Assembly (NCBI GenBank): GCA_947374865.1
Contig: CANCDR010000001.1
Span: 124,001-188,000, forward strand
Direction: 5' to 3'
DNA: 64,000 nt
From: Oxalobacteraceae bacterium
GTDB lineage: Bacteria; Pseudomonadota; Gammaproteobacteria; Burkholderiales; Burkholderiaceae_D
The notes beneath the pieces are model-generated. The model was not told where the DNA came from, did no database searches, and worked only from the letters and a program-made list of their open reading frames with translations. This document shows positions 43,676 through 55,976 of the stretch, piece by piece; the stretch's first letter is position 1, and every line of letters starts with the position of its first letter. Position numbers and translations under genes: made by a program.

Positions 43676-45229
43676 ATGTCAGCGCAAACAGAAACCAAAG
43701 CTACGCACTATCCGCCGCAGATTCCTTACATTGTCGCCAGCGAAGGCTGTGAGCGTTTCAGCTTTTATGGCATGCGCAATATCCTCACCCAATTTCTGGT
43801 GACTAGCCTGTTTCTGGCCATGCCGGAATCGATGCGGGCGGGGATGGCTAAGGAGGTTTTTCATACCTTTGTGATCGGGGTATATTTCTTCCCGCTGCTG
43901 GGAGGGTGGCTGGCTGACCGCTATTTTGGCAAATACAATACCGTGCTCTGGTTTAGTCTTTTGTATTGCGCAGGGCACGCGTGCCTGGCCTTTTTTGAAA
44001 ACAGCCGGCAGGGTTTTTACGCCGGACTTTTTCTGATTGCGCTCGGTTCAGGCGGCATCAAACCGCTGGTGTCTTCTTTTGTTGGCGACCAGTTCGATCA
44101 ATCGAACAAACATCTGGCGCAGAAAGTCTATGACGCCTTTTATTGGATGATCAATTTTGGGTCATTCTTTGCCTCGTTACTGATGCCGATCTTTCTCAAG
44201 CAGTTGGGTCCGGCGATCGCCTTCGGTATCCCGGGTTTGCTGATGTTGATCGCGACGATCGTCTTCTGGAGCGCGCGAAAAAACTACGTCATCGTTCCGG
44301 TGGAAGCAGCCAATCCGCATTCGTTTTTAAAAGTTGTCCGCAGCGCCTTGCTGCAGGCGCAGGACGGACAAGCACGTCCCGGCTTGACGATGGCAATTAG
44401 CGGTATCGTATTCGCCATTGGCGCATTATTCCTCATCCCCTCAATCGGCATTGTTGCCGGACTATGTTTGGCATTGGTACTCGTGTTGGCGTTCGGCGGC
44501 GTGGGTGCCTGGATGCAGCTTGAGCGGGCGAACTTAAGCCATCCTGCCGAAGCAGTCGATTCGGTGCGAACGGTTTTACGCATTCTGTTGATGTTTGCGC
44601 TGGTGACGCCCTTCTGGTCCTTGTTCGATCAAAAGGCATCGACGTGGGTTTTGCAGGCAGATCTGATGAGTAAGCCGGACTGGTTTCAATCTTCGCAAAT
44701 GCAGGCGATCAATCCTTTGCTGGTGATGCTGCTGATCCCCTTTAATAATATCGTGCTCTTTCCCTTGTTAGAAAAATATGGCGTGAAGGTGACGGCATTG
44801 CGACGCATGGGTATCGGTATTGCCTTTTCGGGTCTGGCGTGGATCGTCGTGGGCACCATGCAGCTGGTCATCGACAGCGGAAGTCCACTGTCCATCGTCT
44901 GGCAAATTTTCCCTTATGCCTTGCTGACATTTGGTGAAGTGCTGGTTTCGGCGACCGGACTGGAATTCGCTTACAGTCAGGCACCTGCATCGATGAAGGG
45001 CGTCATCATGAGCTTTTGGAATCTGTGCGTTACCGTCGGCAATCTGTGGGTTCTACTGGCGAACAGCAGTGTCAAGAGCGCACAGGTAAGCGCGCAGATC
45101 ATGCAAACCGGCGTGAGCGTCACGGCGTTCCAGATGTTCTTCTTCGCCGGTTTCGCCTTATTAGCGGCGAGCTTGTTTGGCTTGGTGGCGCGACGATATG
45201 TGATGGTGGATAATTATCGGTCGCGTTGA
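43676..45229 (+). CDS. POT-family peptide/proton symporter
   Basis: 517-aa membrane protein of the proton-dependent oligopeptide transporter family (DtpT/Dtp-like). It has the proton-coupling motif E-x-x-E-R-F near residue 20 (ASEGCERFSFYGMRN), the family segment LGGWLADRYFGKYNT, and GSGGIKPLVSSFVGDQFDQ in segment 4. LTFGEVLVSATGLEFAYSQAP late is the PTR2 signature region. Import of di- and tripeptides is expected. It lies 106 bp downstream of the FHS permease in the same direction. A hairpin follows. Confidence 0.9.
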   Translation: MSAQTETKATHYPPQIPYIVASEGCERFSFYGMRNILTQFLVTSLFLAMPESMRAGMAKEVFHTFVIGVYFFPLLGGWLADRYFGKYNTVLWFSLLYCAGHACLAFFENSRQGFYAGLFLIALGSGGIKPLVSSFVGDQFDQSNKHLAQKVYDAFYWMINFGSFFASLLMPIFLKQLGPAIAFGIPGLLMLIATIVFWSARKNYVIVPVEAANPHSFLKVVRSALLQAQDGQARPGLTMAISGIVFAIGALFLIPSIGIVAGLCLALVLVLAFGGVGAWMQLERANLSHPAEAVDSVRTVLRILLMFALVTPFWSLFDQKASTWVLQADLMSKPDWFQSSQMQAINPLLVMLLIPFNNIVLFPLLEKYGVKVTALRRMGIGIAFSGLAWIVVGTMQLVIDSGSPLSIVWQIFPYALLTFGEVLVSATGLEFAYSQAPASMKGVIMSFWNLCVTVGNLWVLLANSSVKSAQVSAQIMQTGVSVTAFQMFFFAGFALLAASLFGLVARRYVMVDNYRSR

Positions 45230-45236
45230 ATGGCAG

Positions 45237-45262
45237 GCGTGGGCACAAAGGCGTGCCCACGC
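45237..45262. terminator. Bidirectional hairpin between convergent genes
   Basis: GCGTGGGCAC (45237-45246) and GTGCCCACGC (45253-45262) form a perfect 10-bp stem with loop AAAGGC, between the POT gene stop and the DUF2058 stop. T-tracts are short, so efficiency is uncertain. Confidence 0.6.
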
Positions 45263-45266
45263 TTGA

Positions 45267-45803
45267 TTACCACATCAAATCATCTGGGATCTGGAATGCG
45301 GCATAGGGATCATCGGCGTCAATCTCGGTGCTGGTTTTATTGACGCGCACGACCATCGATGCATCGCGCTCGGCGATTTTGTCAGCAATAATTCGCGGCA
45401 CCAGTTCGGTGACGCCGCCCTGGCAAACGATCACCAGACGTCCGGCGACTAAATGTTCCTGGACGGCCGCGGACACATAGATCCGCTCAATCTTATTATC
45501 GTGCGTGTAGTGGTAGGCAATGTCGCCGTTGCCTTTATTCTGCCGATTCTTTTGCACCATCTGCGCAATTTGCGCCTCGATCGCTTTATGCGTCGCCGCT
45601 GCGTCACGCTGCGCATTATGCTCACGCGCCCGCTCGGCATTTTGCCGCTGGGTCTCCAAAGCAGCAAGACGTGTTTCATCGACCGTCTGCGTACCACTGC
45701 GACGTTCGAGCTTTTTTTGCTTACTCTTGTCCTGATTGGCTACTTTGACTTTGTTTTTGTCGACCAGGCCAGCTTTAAGAAGCTGCTCTTGCAAGGAAAC
45801 CAT
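45267..45803 (-). CDS. DUF2058 (YaiL-like) protein
   Basis: 178-aa soluble protein of the DUF2058 family, as E. coli YaiL. Features are MVSLQEQLLKAGLVDKNKVK at the start, a basic and Gln-rich coiled-coil stretch (about 25-100), then IAYHYTHDNKIERIYVS and LVIVCQGGVTELVPRIIADKIAERD. Known as a nucleoid- or ribosome-associated-looking protein of undetermined function. It stands alone; tRNA-Ser and serS lie upstream on the same strand. Confidence 0.9.
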   Translation of the reverse strand: MVSLQEQLLKAGLVDKNKVKVANQDKSKQKKLERRSGTQTVDETRLAALETQRQNAERAREHNAQRDAAATHKAIEAQIAQMVQKNRQNKGNGDIAYHYTHDNKIERIYVSAAVQEHLVAGRLVIVCQGGVTELVPRIIADKIAERDASMVVRVNKTSTEIDADDPYAAFQIPDDLMW

Positions 45804-45844
45804 GTGTGCTGCTCCGTGAAATAAGCACTAACCAAACAAAATTT

Positions 45845-45881
45845 TATAAAAAAACCCGCAAAGCCATTCGGCTTGCGGGTT
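45845..45881 (-). terminator. Rho-independent terminator
   Basis: On the minus strand AACCCGCAAGCC pairs with GGCTTTGCGGGTT (one bulge) around a GAAT loop, followed by a run of T. It can end transcripts coming from serS / tRNA-Ser before the DUF2058 gene. Confidence 0.8.
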
Positions 45882-45895
45882 AAAGTATATCTTTA

Positions 45896-45970
45896 GCGGA
45901 GAGGGTGGGATTCGCCTACATTTTGCAGGCCGCGGTTCGCCTTGCAAGCCGAACCCTTCGAATCCCACCA
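45896..45970 (-). repeat. Partial tRNA-Ser 3'-end mimic
   Basis: GCGGAGAGGGTGGGATTCG (45896-45914) is a perfect 19-bp copy of the 3' end of the tRNA-Ser gene at 46040-46058, covering the acceptor strand and part of the T arm. GTGGGATTCG at 45905-45914 also pairs with CGAATCCCAC at 45959-45968, so the segment folds into a hairpin. It has no D or anticodon arm and is not a working tRNA. Confidence 0.65.
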
Positions 45971-46005
45971 CGCGAAGTCCGCAGGGACTTCGCTCCTTTT
46001 GTTAC

Positions 46006-46031
46006 AAAAAATTCCCCTGACGGGAAATTTT
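46006..46031 (-). terminator. Terminator directly after tRNA-Ser
   Basis: On the minus strand GGGAA-type arms (TTTCCC at 46027-46022 with GGGGAA at 46017-46012, loop GTCAG) are followed by a T run. It begins seven bases after the CCA end of tRNA-Ser. Confidence 0.55.
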
Positions 46032-46037
46032 TAAATT

Positions 46038-46127
<90 letters not shown>

Positions 46128-46291
46128 TGCTCTAGTCGATTTTGCCACACCGAAGTGCAACAAGAGCTGGAGTATAGCAGAGCTTCATCTTGCTTGGAAT
46201 AGGCTGGGTGAGATTGTCCACGAAAGCCTGAACTGGTGACCGATGTGTCTTGAAGCGAGGCTGCATGCCTCATGACTTAGCCCAGCCTACC

Positions 46292-47596
<1,305 letters not shown>

Positions 47597-47645
47597 CTAA
47601 AAAACAAAGACACATTGTACCAAACGCCGTGTGCGAGCTTTTCGC

Positions 47646-48941
47646 TTATTCTGCGGGTTTTTTTCTGGCGGCGGCATCGAGCGACTGTAGATAAGCCAGT
47701 TTGTCGCTAATCTTGGCTTCCAGACCGCGCGGAGTAGGTTCATACCAGTGCGGCGGCGGCATGCCATCCGGCAGATAGGTTTCGCCAGCGGCGTAGGCGT
47801 CTGGCTCGTCATGGGCGTAGCGGTAAAGCTTGCCGTAGCCGAGTTCTTTCATCAGTTTGGTCGGCGCGTTGCGTAAATGTTCGGGGACGCCGCGCGATTT
47901 GTCCTTGGCAACATGCGCACGGGCGGCATTGTAGGCCTTATAGACGGCATTCGATTTGGCGGCGCAGGCCAGATAAATCACCGCTTCTGCCAATGCCAGC
48001 TCGCCTTCGGGAGAACCGAGGCGTTCATAGGTTTCTGCCGCATCCAGCGCCAGACGCAGGGCGCGTGGGTCGGCTAAGCCGATATCTTCCGACGCCATGC
48101 GAATAATGCGTCGCGCCAGATAACGTGGATCGGCACCGCCGTCGAGCATGCGCACAAACCAGTACAGCGCGCCGTCCGGACTGGAGCCGCGCACCGATTT
48201 ATGCAGGGCCGAAATCTGATCATAAAACGCATCGCCGCCCTTATCAAAGCGGCGCAAGGCGTCCCCCAGACATTCGCCAAGCAGTGCCAGATCGACTTCC
48301 CGCTGTTGTTTGACACTGGCGGCGCGGGCGACAATTTCCAGATTATTGAGCAGCTTGCGCCCGTCCCCATCGGCACTGGCCACCAGCGCAGCAAGCGCTT
48401 CCTCTTCAAACGTCAGCCCGTCCAACGCTTCGGCACAGGCGCGCCGCGCCAGCAGCGTCAATTCGTCTTCGCTGAGCGACTTGAGTACATATACTGCAGC
48501 GCGCGAGAGCAGCGCACCATTCACTTCGAAGGAAGGGTTTTCAGTCGTCGCGCCGATAAAGGTAAAGAGCCCGCTTTCAACGTGCGGCAAAAAAGCGTCC
48601 TGCTGACTTTTATTAAAGCGATGCACCTCATCGACAAACAGGATGGTGCGTCGCTGCGACATACCCAGCGAAAGCTGGGCCCGTTCAACGGCCTCGCGGA
48701 TATCCTTCACCCCCGACAGTACCGCCGACAGCGCAATGAAATCGGCCTGAAAGCTCTCCGCCATCAAGCGCGCCAACGTCGTCTTGCCAACGCCAGGGGG
48801 ACCCCACAAAATCATCGAATGTGGCACACCAGATGAAAACGCGACCTGCAGCGGCTTACCTTCACCCAGCAGATGCGTCTGCCCCAATACCTCATCGAGA
48901 CTGCGCGGACGCAGACGTTCGGCGAGCGGAATGCCACTCAT
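47646..48941 (-). CDS. rarA: Replication-associated recombination protein A
   Basis: AAA+ ATPase of the RarA/MgsA/WRNIP1 family, acting at stalled replication forks and related to the clamp-loader ATPases (431 aa). It has Walker [13 protein letters not shown] near residue 47, Walker [17 protein letters not shown], sensor 1 [12 protein letters not shown], and the C-terminal tetramerisation region with [25 protein letters not shown] and [17 protein letters not shown]. It follows lolA by 6 bp. The lolA-rarA-serS order is widely conserved in proteobacteria. Confidence 0.97.
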   Translation of the reverse strand: MSGIPLAERLRPRSLDEVLGQTHLLGEGKPLQVAFSSGVPHSMILWGPPGVGKTTLARLMAESFQADFIALSAVLSGVKDIREAVERAQLSLGMSQRRTILFVDEVHRFNKSQQDAFLPHVESGLFTFIGATTENPSFEVNGALLSRAAVYVLKSLSEDELTLLARRACAEALDGLTFEEEALAALVASADGDGRKLLNNLEIVARAASVKQQREVDLALLGECLGDALRRFDKGGDAFYDQISALHKSVRGSSPDGALYWFVRMLDGGADPRYLARRIIRMASEDIGLADPRALRLALDAAETYERLGSPEGELALAEAVIYLACAAKSNAVYKAYNAARAHVAKDKSRGVPEHLRNAPTKLMKELGYGKLYRYAHDEPDAYAAGETYLPDGMPPPHWYEPTPRGLEAKISDKLAYLQSLDAAARKKPAE

Positions 48942-48947
48942 GCGAAG

Positions 48948-49625
48948 TTACGGACCAATGACATCGGCACCCTTAGGCATGATGAAGCGAAACGGTTCGC
49001 CCTGCAACACCGGATTCTTATTAAATTGGCGGAACTGTAGCAGCGAGACCTGGCCGAAGGAATCGTGTAATTCCATCGCCATCGGCAGGTTATCTTTAAA
49101 GCCGATGCGGATGCTGTCAAAGGTGGTGTCGCGCGCTTTGGGCGTCGCGCTCAGCCACTCCAGCCCATCCTGAACACCGGCCTCCTGCAGAGTGAAATTC
49201 TTTTCCAGATCATTGCTGCCAAACAGAATCGCCGCCGGCGAAGCGCCGAGCGCGCTACCCAGTTTTTTGATCGTGACCTGGTTGAGATCCTGATCGTAGA
49301 TATACAGTTTGTCGCCGTCGGCCTGCAGGACCTGCGCGTAGGGCTTGGTATAAGTCCAGATGAATTTTCCGGGTCGCGCAAACAGGAAAGTGCCGCTGGC
49401 CGGATTGGAGACCTTGCTGCTGTCGGCCTTCTGCAGCCGCTGGCTGAATTCGCCGCTGGCGGAGCGGGTGGCGCTGGCAAAGTTTTTTAATTGTTCGAGC
49501 GCCGAAGCGCTGGCAGTCTGCGGCGCCAGCGCGGACATCAAGCCCAGACTGAGCACAGCAGACCAGCGATAATACTGTCCGAGAGAATTCGGCAAACGAC
49601 AATTCAGAAAACGACGATCATTCAT
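48948..49625 (-). CDS. lolA: Outer-membrane lipoprotein carrier protein
   Basis: Periplasmic chaperone that takes lipoproteins from the LolCDE transporter and hands them to LolB at the outer membrane. It is 225 aa with a signal peptide ending TASA. The mature part has the LolA pattern: [66 protein letters not shown]. It is 6 bp after ftsK and 6 bp before rarA, so co-transcribed. The signal peptide has a long basic n-region; an internal start is possible. Confidence 0.96.
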   Translation of the reverse strand: MNDRRFLNCRLPNSLGQYYRWSAVLSLGLMSALAPQTASASALEQLKNFASATRSASGEFSQRLQKADSSKVSNPASGTFLFARPGKFIWTYTKPYAQVLQADGDKLYIYDQDLNQVTIKKLGSALGASPAAILFGSNDLEKNFTLQEAGVQDGLEWLSATPKARDTTFDSIRIGFKDNLPMAMELHDSFGQVSLLQFRQFNKNPVLQGEPFRFIMPKGADVIGP

Positions 49626-49631
49626 ATTGGC

Positions 49632-52016
49632 CTATTCTGCGTTATTCCCGGCCGGGACCAGGATTTCTCGATTACCGTTGGACTGCATGCTCGACACCAT
49701 GCCGCTTTGCTCCATCTGCTCGAGCAGCCGTGCGGCGCGATTGTAGCCGATGCGCAGATGACGCTGCACCAGCGAGATCGAAGCCCGACGGTTTTTGAGC
49801 ACCACAGCCACAGCCTGGTCATACATCGGATCGGCTTCGCCACCACCGGCCTCGCCGGCGGCACCGCCTTCAGCGCCCTCTTCCAGCACACCGCCTTCGA
49901 GGATGCCTTCGATGTAATTCGGCTCGCCCTGCAGTTTGAGATGATCAACCACCCGATGCACTTCTTCATCCGACACAAAAGCGCCGTGAATCCGCACCGG
50001 CAGTCCGGTACCCGGCGGCATGTACAGCATGTCACCCATGCCCAGCAAGGCCTCGGCGCCCATCTGATCAAGGATGGTGCGCGAATCGATTTTGCTACTG
50101 ACCTGGAAGGCGATGCGGGTCGGGATATTGGCCTTGATCAGACCAGTGATCACGTCGACCGAGGGACGCTGGGTAGCCAGAATCAGATGCAGTCCGGCGG
50201 CACGCGCCTTTTGTGCAATCCGCGCAATGAGTTCCTCGACTTTTTTACCCACGACCATCATCAGGTCGGCCAGCTCATCGATGATGATGACGATGGTCGG
50301 TAGTTTTTCCAGCGGCTCGGGGGCGTCCGGCGTGAGAGAGAACGGATTAGGAATTTTCTTTTCCAGCTTTTCTGCGTCGGCGATTTTCTGGTTATAGCCG
50401 GCCAGATTACGCACACCGAGTTTGCTCATGAGCTTATAGCGACGCTCCATCTCGGCCACGGCCCAGTTCAGCGCGTGCGCTGCCTGGCGCATGTCGGTCA
50501 CGACCGGTGCGAGCAGATGCGGAATGCCTTCGTAGACGGACATCTCGAGCATTTTTGGATCGATCAGGATCATGCGCACCTGATTCGGGTCTGCCTTGTA
50601 CAGCAGCGAAAGAATGGTGGCATTGATACCGACCGATTTACCCGAACCGGTAGTACCAGCGACCAGCAGATGCGGCATCTTAGCCAAGTCCGCGACGACC
50701 GGATTGCCGGCAATGTCCTTACCTAACGCGATCGTTAAACTGGAGGCGCTATCGTTATAAATGCGTGAACTGAGAATCTCGGTTAAGCGCACGATCTGGC
50801 GTTTTGGATTGGGCAGTTCAAGTCCCATGCAATTTTTGCCAGGGATCGTTTCCACCACGCGAATCGAGGTCAAGGACAGCGAGCGCGCCAGGTCACGCGC
50901 CAGACTGACGATCTGGCTACCCTTTACGCCCACGGCTGGCTCAATCTCATAACGTGTGATCACCGGGCCCGGGTAGGCCGCGATCACCTTGACCTCGATA
51001 CCGAAGTCAGACAGCTTTTTTTCGATCAGGCGACTGGTAAATTCGAGCGTCTCAACGCTGACGGTAATCTGTGCCGGCGGAGCTTCGTCGAGCAGCGACA
51101 AAGGCGGTAATTTGGTGTCCGGCAGATCGGTGAACAGGGCGACCTGCCGCTCTTTTTCGAAGCGCTCGGACTTCGGTACCGAGACCACCTGCGGCTCGAT
51201 ATAAATAGCCGGTGCCTCGACAATCTTGGCCCGTTCCTGCACGACGACTTCTTCACGCCGTACAGCCGCGACATGACCGAGCTTGCGATCTTCGAAGGTG
51301 GAGATCAGATTACGGACCCCGCTGATGCACATCTCGATGGCCGTACCCAGACGTTCGGCGACACTCAACCATGACACATGAAAAAATAAACTGAATCCTA
51401 GTCCAAAAAGCAGCAGCAATAACAGCGTAGCGCCGGTAAAACCGAAGGCGATGTGCGCACTGCCGCCGATCAGTTCGCCCAGCACGCCGCCCGGCGCCCG
51501 GGGTAATTGGGCGCGCAGGGAATACAAGCGCAGGAATTCGATGCCCATGCTCCCCACCATCAGCAGACCAAAGCCGACGGCGCGGATTAGACCCTCTTGT
51601 CGATGGGGTTCCACAGCTTCTTTTTGTTGCAGGAAGCGCTGCGTCAGACTGCGGTAGCCGGACCAGACCATGCGCACTAACAGTACACAAATCCACCAGG
51701 CTGAAAAACCGCAGACAAACAGCAGCAGATCGGCCAGCCAGGCGCCTAACTGACCGCCCCAGTTTTGCAAACGGCCGCTGGAAACGGCATGCGACCAGCC
51801 GGGGTCGAGCCGCGAATAGCTCGTTAAAATCGTGATCAGATAGGCGGTCAGCACGGCCAGCACCAGCCAGCGCGCTTCCGACAGCAGTTTTACCAGGCGT
51901 CCGGGCAGCGGAGCGGCATCGCTGGCGGGGGTATTTCGGGTATAAGCAGGCGTGGTTTTTGGCATCGGACTCTGCATCGGGAATGGGGCAAGCGCAAACG
52001 GCGCTGAAGACGCCAT
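49632..52016 (-). CDS. ftsK: DNA translocase FtsK
   Basis: Septal DNA pump that segregates chromosome ends and activates XerCD at dif. It is about 794 aa, the short betaproteobacterial form. The N-terminal membrane domain has four to five hydrophobic segments (about residues 35-215), followed by a short linker. The RecA-like motor has Walker [15 protein letters not shown] and Walker [15 protein letters not shown]-terminal gamma winged helix reads the KOPS sequence ([37 protein letters not shown]). Several starts are possible (GTG 52025, ATG 52016, ATG 51977); none has a clear ribosome-binding site. It is first in ftsK-lolA-rarA-serS. Confidence 0.96.
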   Translation of the reverse strand: MASSAPFALAPFPMQSPMPKTTPAYTRNTPASDAAPLPGRLVKLLSEARWLVLAVLTAYLITILTSYSRLDPGWSHAVSSGRLQNWGGQLGAWLADLLLFVCGFSAWWICVLLVRMVWSGYRSLTQRFLQQKEAVEPHRQEGLIRAVGFGLLMVGSMGIEFLRLYSLRAQLPRAPGGVLGELIGGSAHIAFGFTGATLLLLLLFGLGFSLFFHVSWLSVAERLGTAIEMCISGVRNLISTFEDRKLGHVAAVRREEVVVQERAKIVEAPAIYIEPQVVSVPKSERFEKERQVALFTDLPDTKLPPLSLLDEAPPAQITVSVETLEFTSRLIEKKLSDFGIEVKVIAAYPGPVITRYEIEPAVGVKGSQIVSLARDLARSLSLTSIRVVETIPGKNCMGLELPNPKRQIVRLTEILSSRIYNDSASSLTIALGKDIAGNPVVADLAKMPHLLVAGTTGSGKSVGINATILSLLYKADPNQVRMILIDPKMLEMSVYEGIPHLLAPVVTDMRQAAHALNWAVAEMERRYKLMSKLGVRNLAGYNQKIADAEKLEKKIPNPFSLTPDAPEPLEKLPTIVIIIDELADLMMVVGKKVEELIARIAQKARAAGLHLILATQRPSVDVITGLIKANIPTRIAFQVSSKIDSRTILDQMGAEALLGMGDMLYMPPGTGLPVRIHGAFVSDEEVHRVVDHLKLQGEPNYIEGILEGGVLEEGAEGGAAGEAGGGEADPMYDQAVAVVLKNRRASISLVQRHLRIGYNRAARLLEQMEQSGMVSSMQSNGNREILVPAGNNAE

Positions 52017-52131
52017 TTTACGCACGATGGCGCCGCTCGTGTACAGGGTAAAGTGAAATGCGTGCGAAAGAAAGGTTTAAAAATCGTCAACGAACTGACA
52101 TTCCCCGACGCACCCGTTCTGTAGCATCGTC

Positions 52132-52137
52132 TATAAT
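52132..52137 (+). promoter_or_regulatory. Putative -10 of trxB
   Basis: A perfect TATAAT lies 96 bp before the trxB ATG in the region shared with divergent ftsK. No convincing -35 was found at the matching distance, so this is a weak call. Confidence 0.35.
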
Positions 52138-52209
52138 CAAGGTCTTTGTCAGTTCCGGCGTTCTTAGCGCAGCATGATGGCGGCAAAAACGCCCCGGCCG
52201 ACCTCCTGA

Positions 52210-53190
<981 letters not shown>

Positions 53191-53230
53191 GTCGTTGGCC
53201 GACGGGGTTATTTTTCTTTGAGGTCAGAAG

Positions 53231-53911
53231 ATGCGTACGCCAACAAGTAAGTCACCAGGTACGCCAATAAGTACGCCGCTAAAAGATTTTTCCGATCTCA
53301 AGTCACTGAAAAACGAACTCAAGGAACGCGAAGCGGCGCAGCTCGCAGCACAGGCAGAACGGCAGCGGCGGGAAGAAAAAGCCCGCCTCGACGCCAATTT
53401 ATTTCGTATGAGCGTCGGCGAAGTCGCGCCCATGCCGGTCGTCGACAAAAAAATCCCCCATGTGGCGTTTCCCCAGCCGATCGCGCGCCAGCATCTGGCC
53501 GATGAACAGCGGGCGCTGGAACAATCTTTGTCCGATGAATTCAGCGTCGAAACACTGCTCGAAACCGACGAGTCACTGAGCTTTGCCCGCCCGGGGATTG
53601 GTCCGGATACCGTCAGAAAACTGCGCAAGGGTCATTGGGTGATCCAGCATCAGCTCGATCTGCATGGACTGCGCACAGACGAAGCGCGCGAAGCGCTGGC
53701 TGAATTTTTACGCGGCGCCTGCAAACGCGGCCTGCGCTGTGTGCGCATCGTGCATGGCAAAGGGCTAGGTTCGGTCAACAAGGAACCGGTCCTGAAAAAC
53801 AAGGTCCGTAACTGGCTGGTGCAAAAGGACGAAGTAATCGCCTTTTGCCTGGCCCGCGCAGTCGATGGGGGCGCCGGCGCCATGATTGTCTTGCTCAAGG
53901 CGCAGGGCTAA
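53231..53911 (+). CDS. Smr-domain protein
   Basis: 226-aa protein with a C-terminal Smr (small MutS-related) domain at about 135-215: LDLHGLRTDEAREALAEFLRGA with the conserved LDLHG, and VRIVHGKGLGS with the conserved HGKG. Smr domains are nicking or RNA-cleaving endonucleases; E. coli SmrB cuts mRNA at collided ribosomes. The N-terminal 120 residues are charged and helical. It lies in the same direction as trxB. The name SmrA/SmrB cannot be assigned with confidence. Confidence 0.9.
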   Translation: MRTPTSKSPGTPISTPLKDFSDLKSLKNELKEREAAQLAAQAERQRREEKARLDANLFRMSVGEVAPMPVVDKKIPHVAFPQPIARQHLADEQRALEQSLSDEFSVETLLETDESLSFARPGIGPDTVRKLRKGHWVIQHQLDLHGLRTDEAREALAEFLRGACKRGLRCVRIVHGKGLGSVNKEPVLKNKVRNWLVQKDEVIAFCLARAVDGGAGAMIVLLKAQG

Positions 53912-53914
53912 ACT

Positions 53915-54274
<360 letters not shown>

Positions 54275-54293
54275 TTATGTGTGACGACAAAGC

Positions 54294-55907
54294 TTATTCC
54301 TGGAAGCGCGAGGTAACCGGATAGCGCCAGTCGCGCCCAAAAGCACGGTGCGTGACGCGAATGCCGACCGGCGCCTGTCGCCGTTTGTATTCGTTAATCT
54401 TGATTAAATGCGTCACGCGCCGGACATCGGCTTCGGCATAACCGGCCTCGATAATCTCGGCAATCCCACGATTCTCTTCCATGTACATGCGCATAATCGC
54501 ATCGAGTATCTCATAGGCCGGCAGCGAATCCTGATCGGTCTGATCGGGACGCAGCTCGGCCGACGGGGCCCGGGTGAGAATGCGCTCGGGGATCACATCA
54601 GAAATTGTATTCCTGTATTCGCACAAACGGTAGACCAATGTCTTGGCGATATCCTTGATGACGGCAAAACCGCCGGCCATGTCGCCATAAAGCGTGCAGT
54701 AACCGACCGCCATTTCACTTTTATTGCCGGTGGTGAGGACGATGGCCCCGTGTTTGTTCGAGATCGCCATCAGCATCGTTCCGCGGATACGCGCTTGCAG
54801 ATTCTCTTCGGTGGCGTCTTCGACGGTGTCCTTGAACTCCTCGGCCAGAGTAGTACGGAAGGCGGTGAAACAGTCGCCGATCGGTATTTCATCGTAGCGC
54901 ACACCGAGGCGCTGCACCATGTCGCGCGAATCGGTAAGGGAAATATCGGCAGTGTATGGCGAAGGCATCATCACAGCGCGCACGTGGTCCGCACCGAGGG
55001 CGTCGACTGCGATCGCCAGGGTCAAGGCCGAATCTACGCCGCCGGAAAGCCCAAGCAAGGCGCCGGGGAAGCCATTTTTATTTACGTAATCGCGCACCCC
55101 GAGCACCAGAGCCTGATAAACCTGCGCCACATCGGAGAGTACTGGCGACATGCGGGTAGTGAGCGGTGTGGCGCCGTCGAATTCGACGATCAGTAAATCT
55201 TCTTCGAAATGCTGGCACTGCGCGCAGATTGCACCCTTTTGATCCATCACGAACGAGTGGCCATCAAAGATCAACTCGTCCTGACCGCCGACTAGGTTGG
55301 CATACACCAGCGACAAACCCTGGGTGCTGACATTCGCATGCATCATCGTTTGCCGCAGGTGCGACTTGTTCATATGGTAGGGCGAGCCATTGGGCACCAG
55401 CAGTACCTGGGCGCCGGCCTCTTTGGCGCGTTGGGGTGCGCGGGTGTACCAGGTATCTTCGCAAATATTCACCCCGAAGCAGACCCCTTTGACCTGAAAC
55501 ACCAAGGCTTGGTCGCCGGCGGTAAAGTAGCGTTTTTCATCAAACACCGCATCATTGGGCAGATCACTTTTGTAATAGGTACCGAGCAGTTCGCCGTTAC
55601 ACACGACCGAGGCGGCGTTAAAACGCGATCCGCCTTGCAGGACCGGGTGGCCGATGATCACATGCAGATCGGGCAAAGCAGCCAAGGCTGTTTTGAGCTG
55701 CGCAAACGTCTCGGCGGTTTTTGCGTAAAATGTGCGGCGCAGGAGCAGATCCTCGGGCGGATAGCCGACTAAGGATAATTCCGGTGTGATCACGATATCA
55801 GCGCCCTGGGCGGCGGCCCGGGCACAAAATTGCAGGATCTTGGCGCTATTACCTGCCAGGTCACCGACGGTGCTGTTAATCTGGGCGATGGCGACTTTGA
55901 CTGTCAT
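54294..55907 (-). CDS. nadE: Glutamine-dependent NAD+ synthetase
   Basis: Makes NAD+ from deamido-NAD+, ATP and glutamine. It is 537 aa and bifunctional. An N-terminal nitrilase-type glutaminase (about 1-260) has the Glu-Lys-Cys triad (TPELSLVGYPPEDLL, the Lys in YYKSDLPN, Cys in GVNICEDTWY). The C-terminal synthetase has the ATP-pyrophosphatase loop GLSGGVDSALTLAIA and LTTGNKSEMAVGYCTLYGD. Ammonia would be channelled between the domains. It is co-transcribed with glnB. Confidence 0.97.
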   Translation of the reverse strand: MTVKVAIAQINSTVGDLAGNSAKILQFCARAAAQGADIVITPELSLVGYPPEDLLLRRTFYAKTAETFAQLKTALAALPDLHVIIGHPVLQGGSRFNAASVVCNGELLGTYYKSDLPNDAVFDEKRYFTAGDQALVFQVKGVCFGVNICEDTWYTRAPQRAKEAGAQVLLVPNGSPYHMNKSHLRQTMMHANVSTQGLSLVYANLVGGQDELIFDGHSFVMDQKGAICAQCQHFEEDLLIVEFDGATPLTTRMSPVLSDVAQVYQALVLGVRDYVNKNGFPGALLGLSGGVDSALTLAIAVDALGADHVRAVMMPSPYTADISLTDSRDMVQRLGVRYDEIPIGDCFTAFRTTLAEEFKDTVEDATEENLQARIRGTMLMAISNKHGAIVLTTGNKSEMAVGYCTLYGDMAGGFAVIKDIAKTLVYRLCEYRNTISDVIPERILTRAPSAELRPDQTDQDSLPAYEILDAIMRMYMEENRGIAEIIEAGYAEADVRRVTHLIKINEYKRRQAPVGIRVTHRAFGRDWRYPVTSRFQE

Positions 55908-55976
55908 GGCGAAGCTGCTTCAAAAATAAATACGGCTGTCAATGGATGTGCTTGAGTATAAAGGCAGAATATTAAA

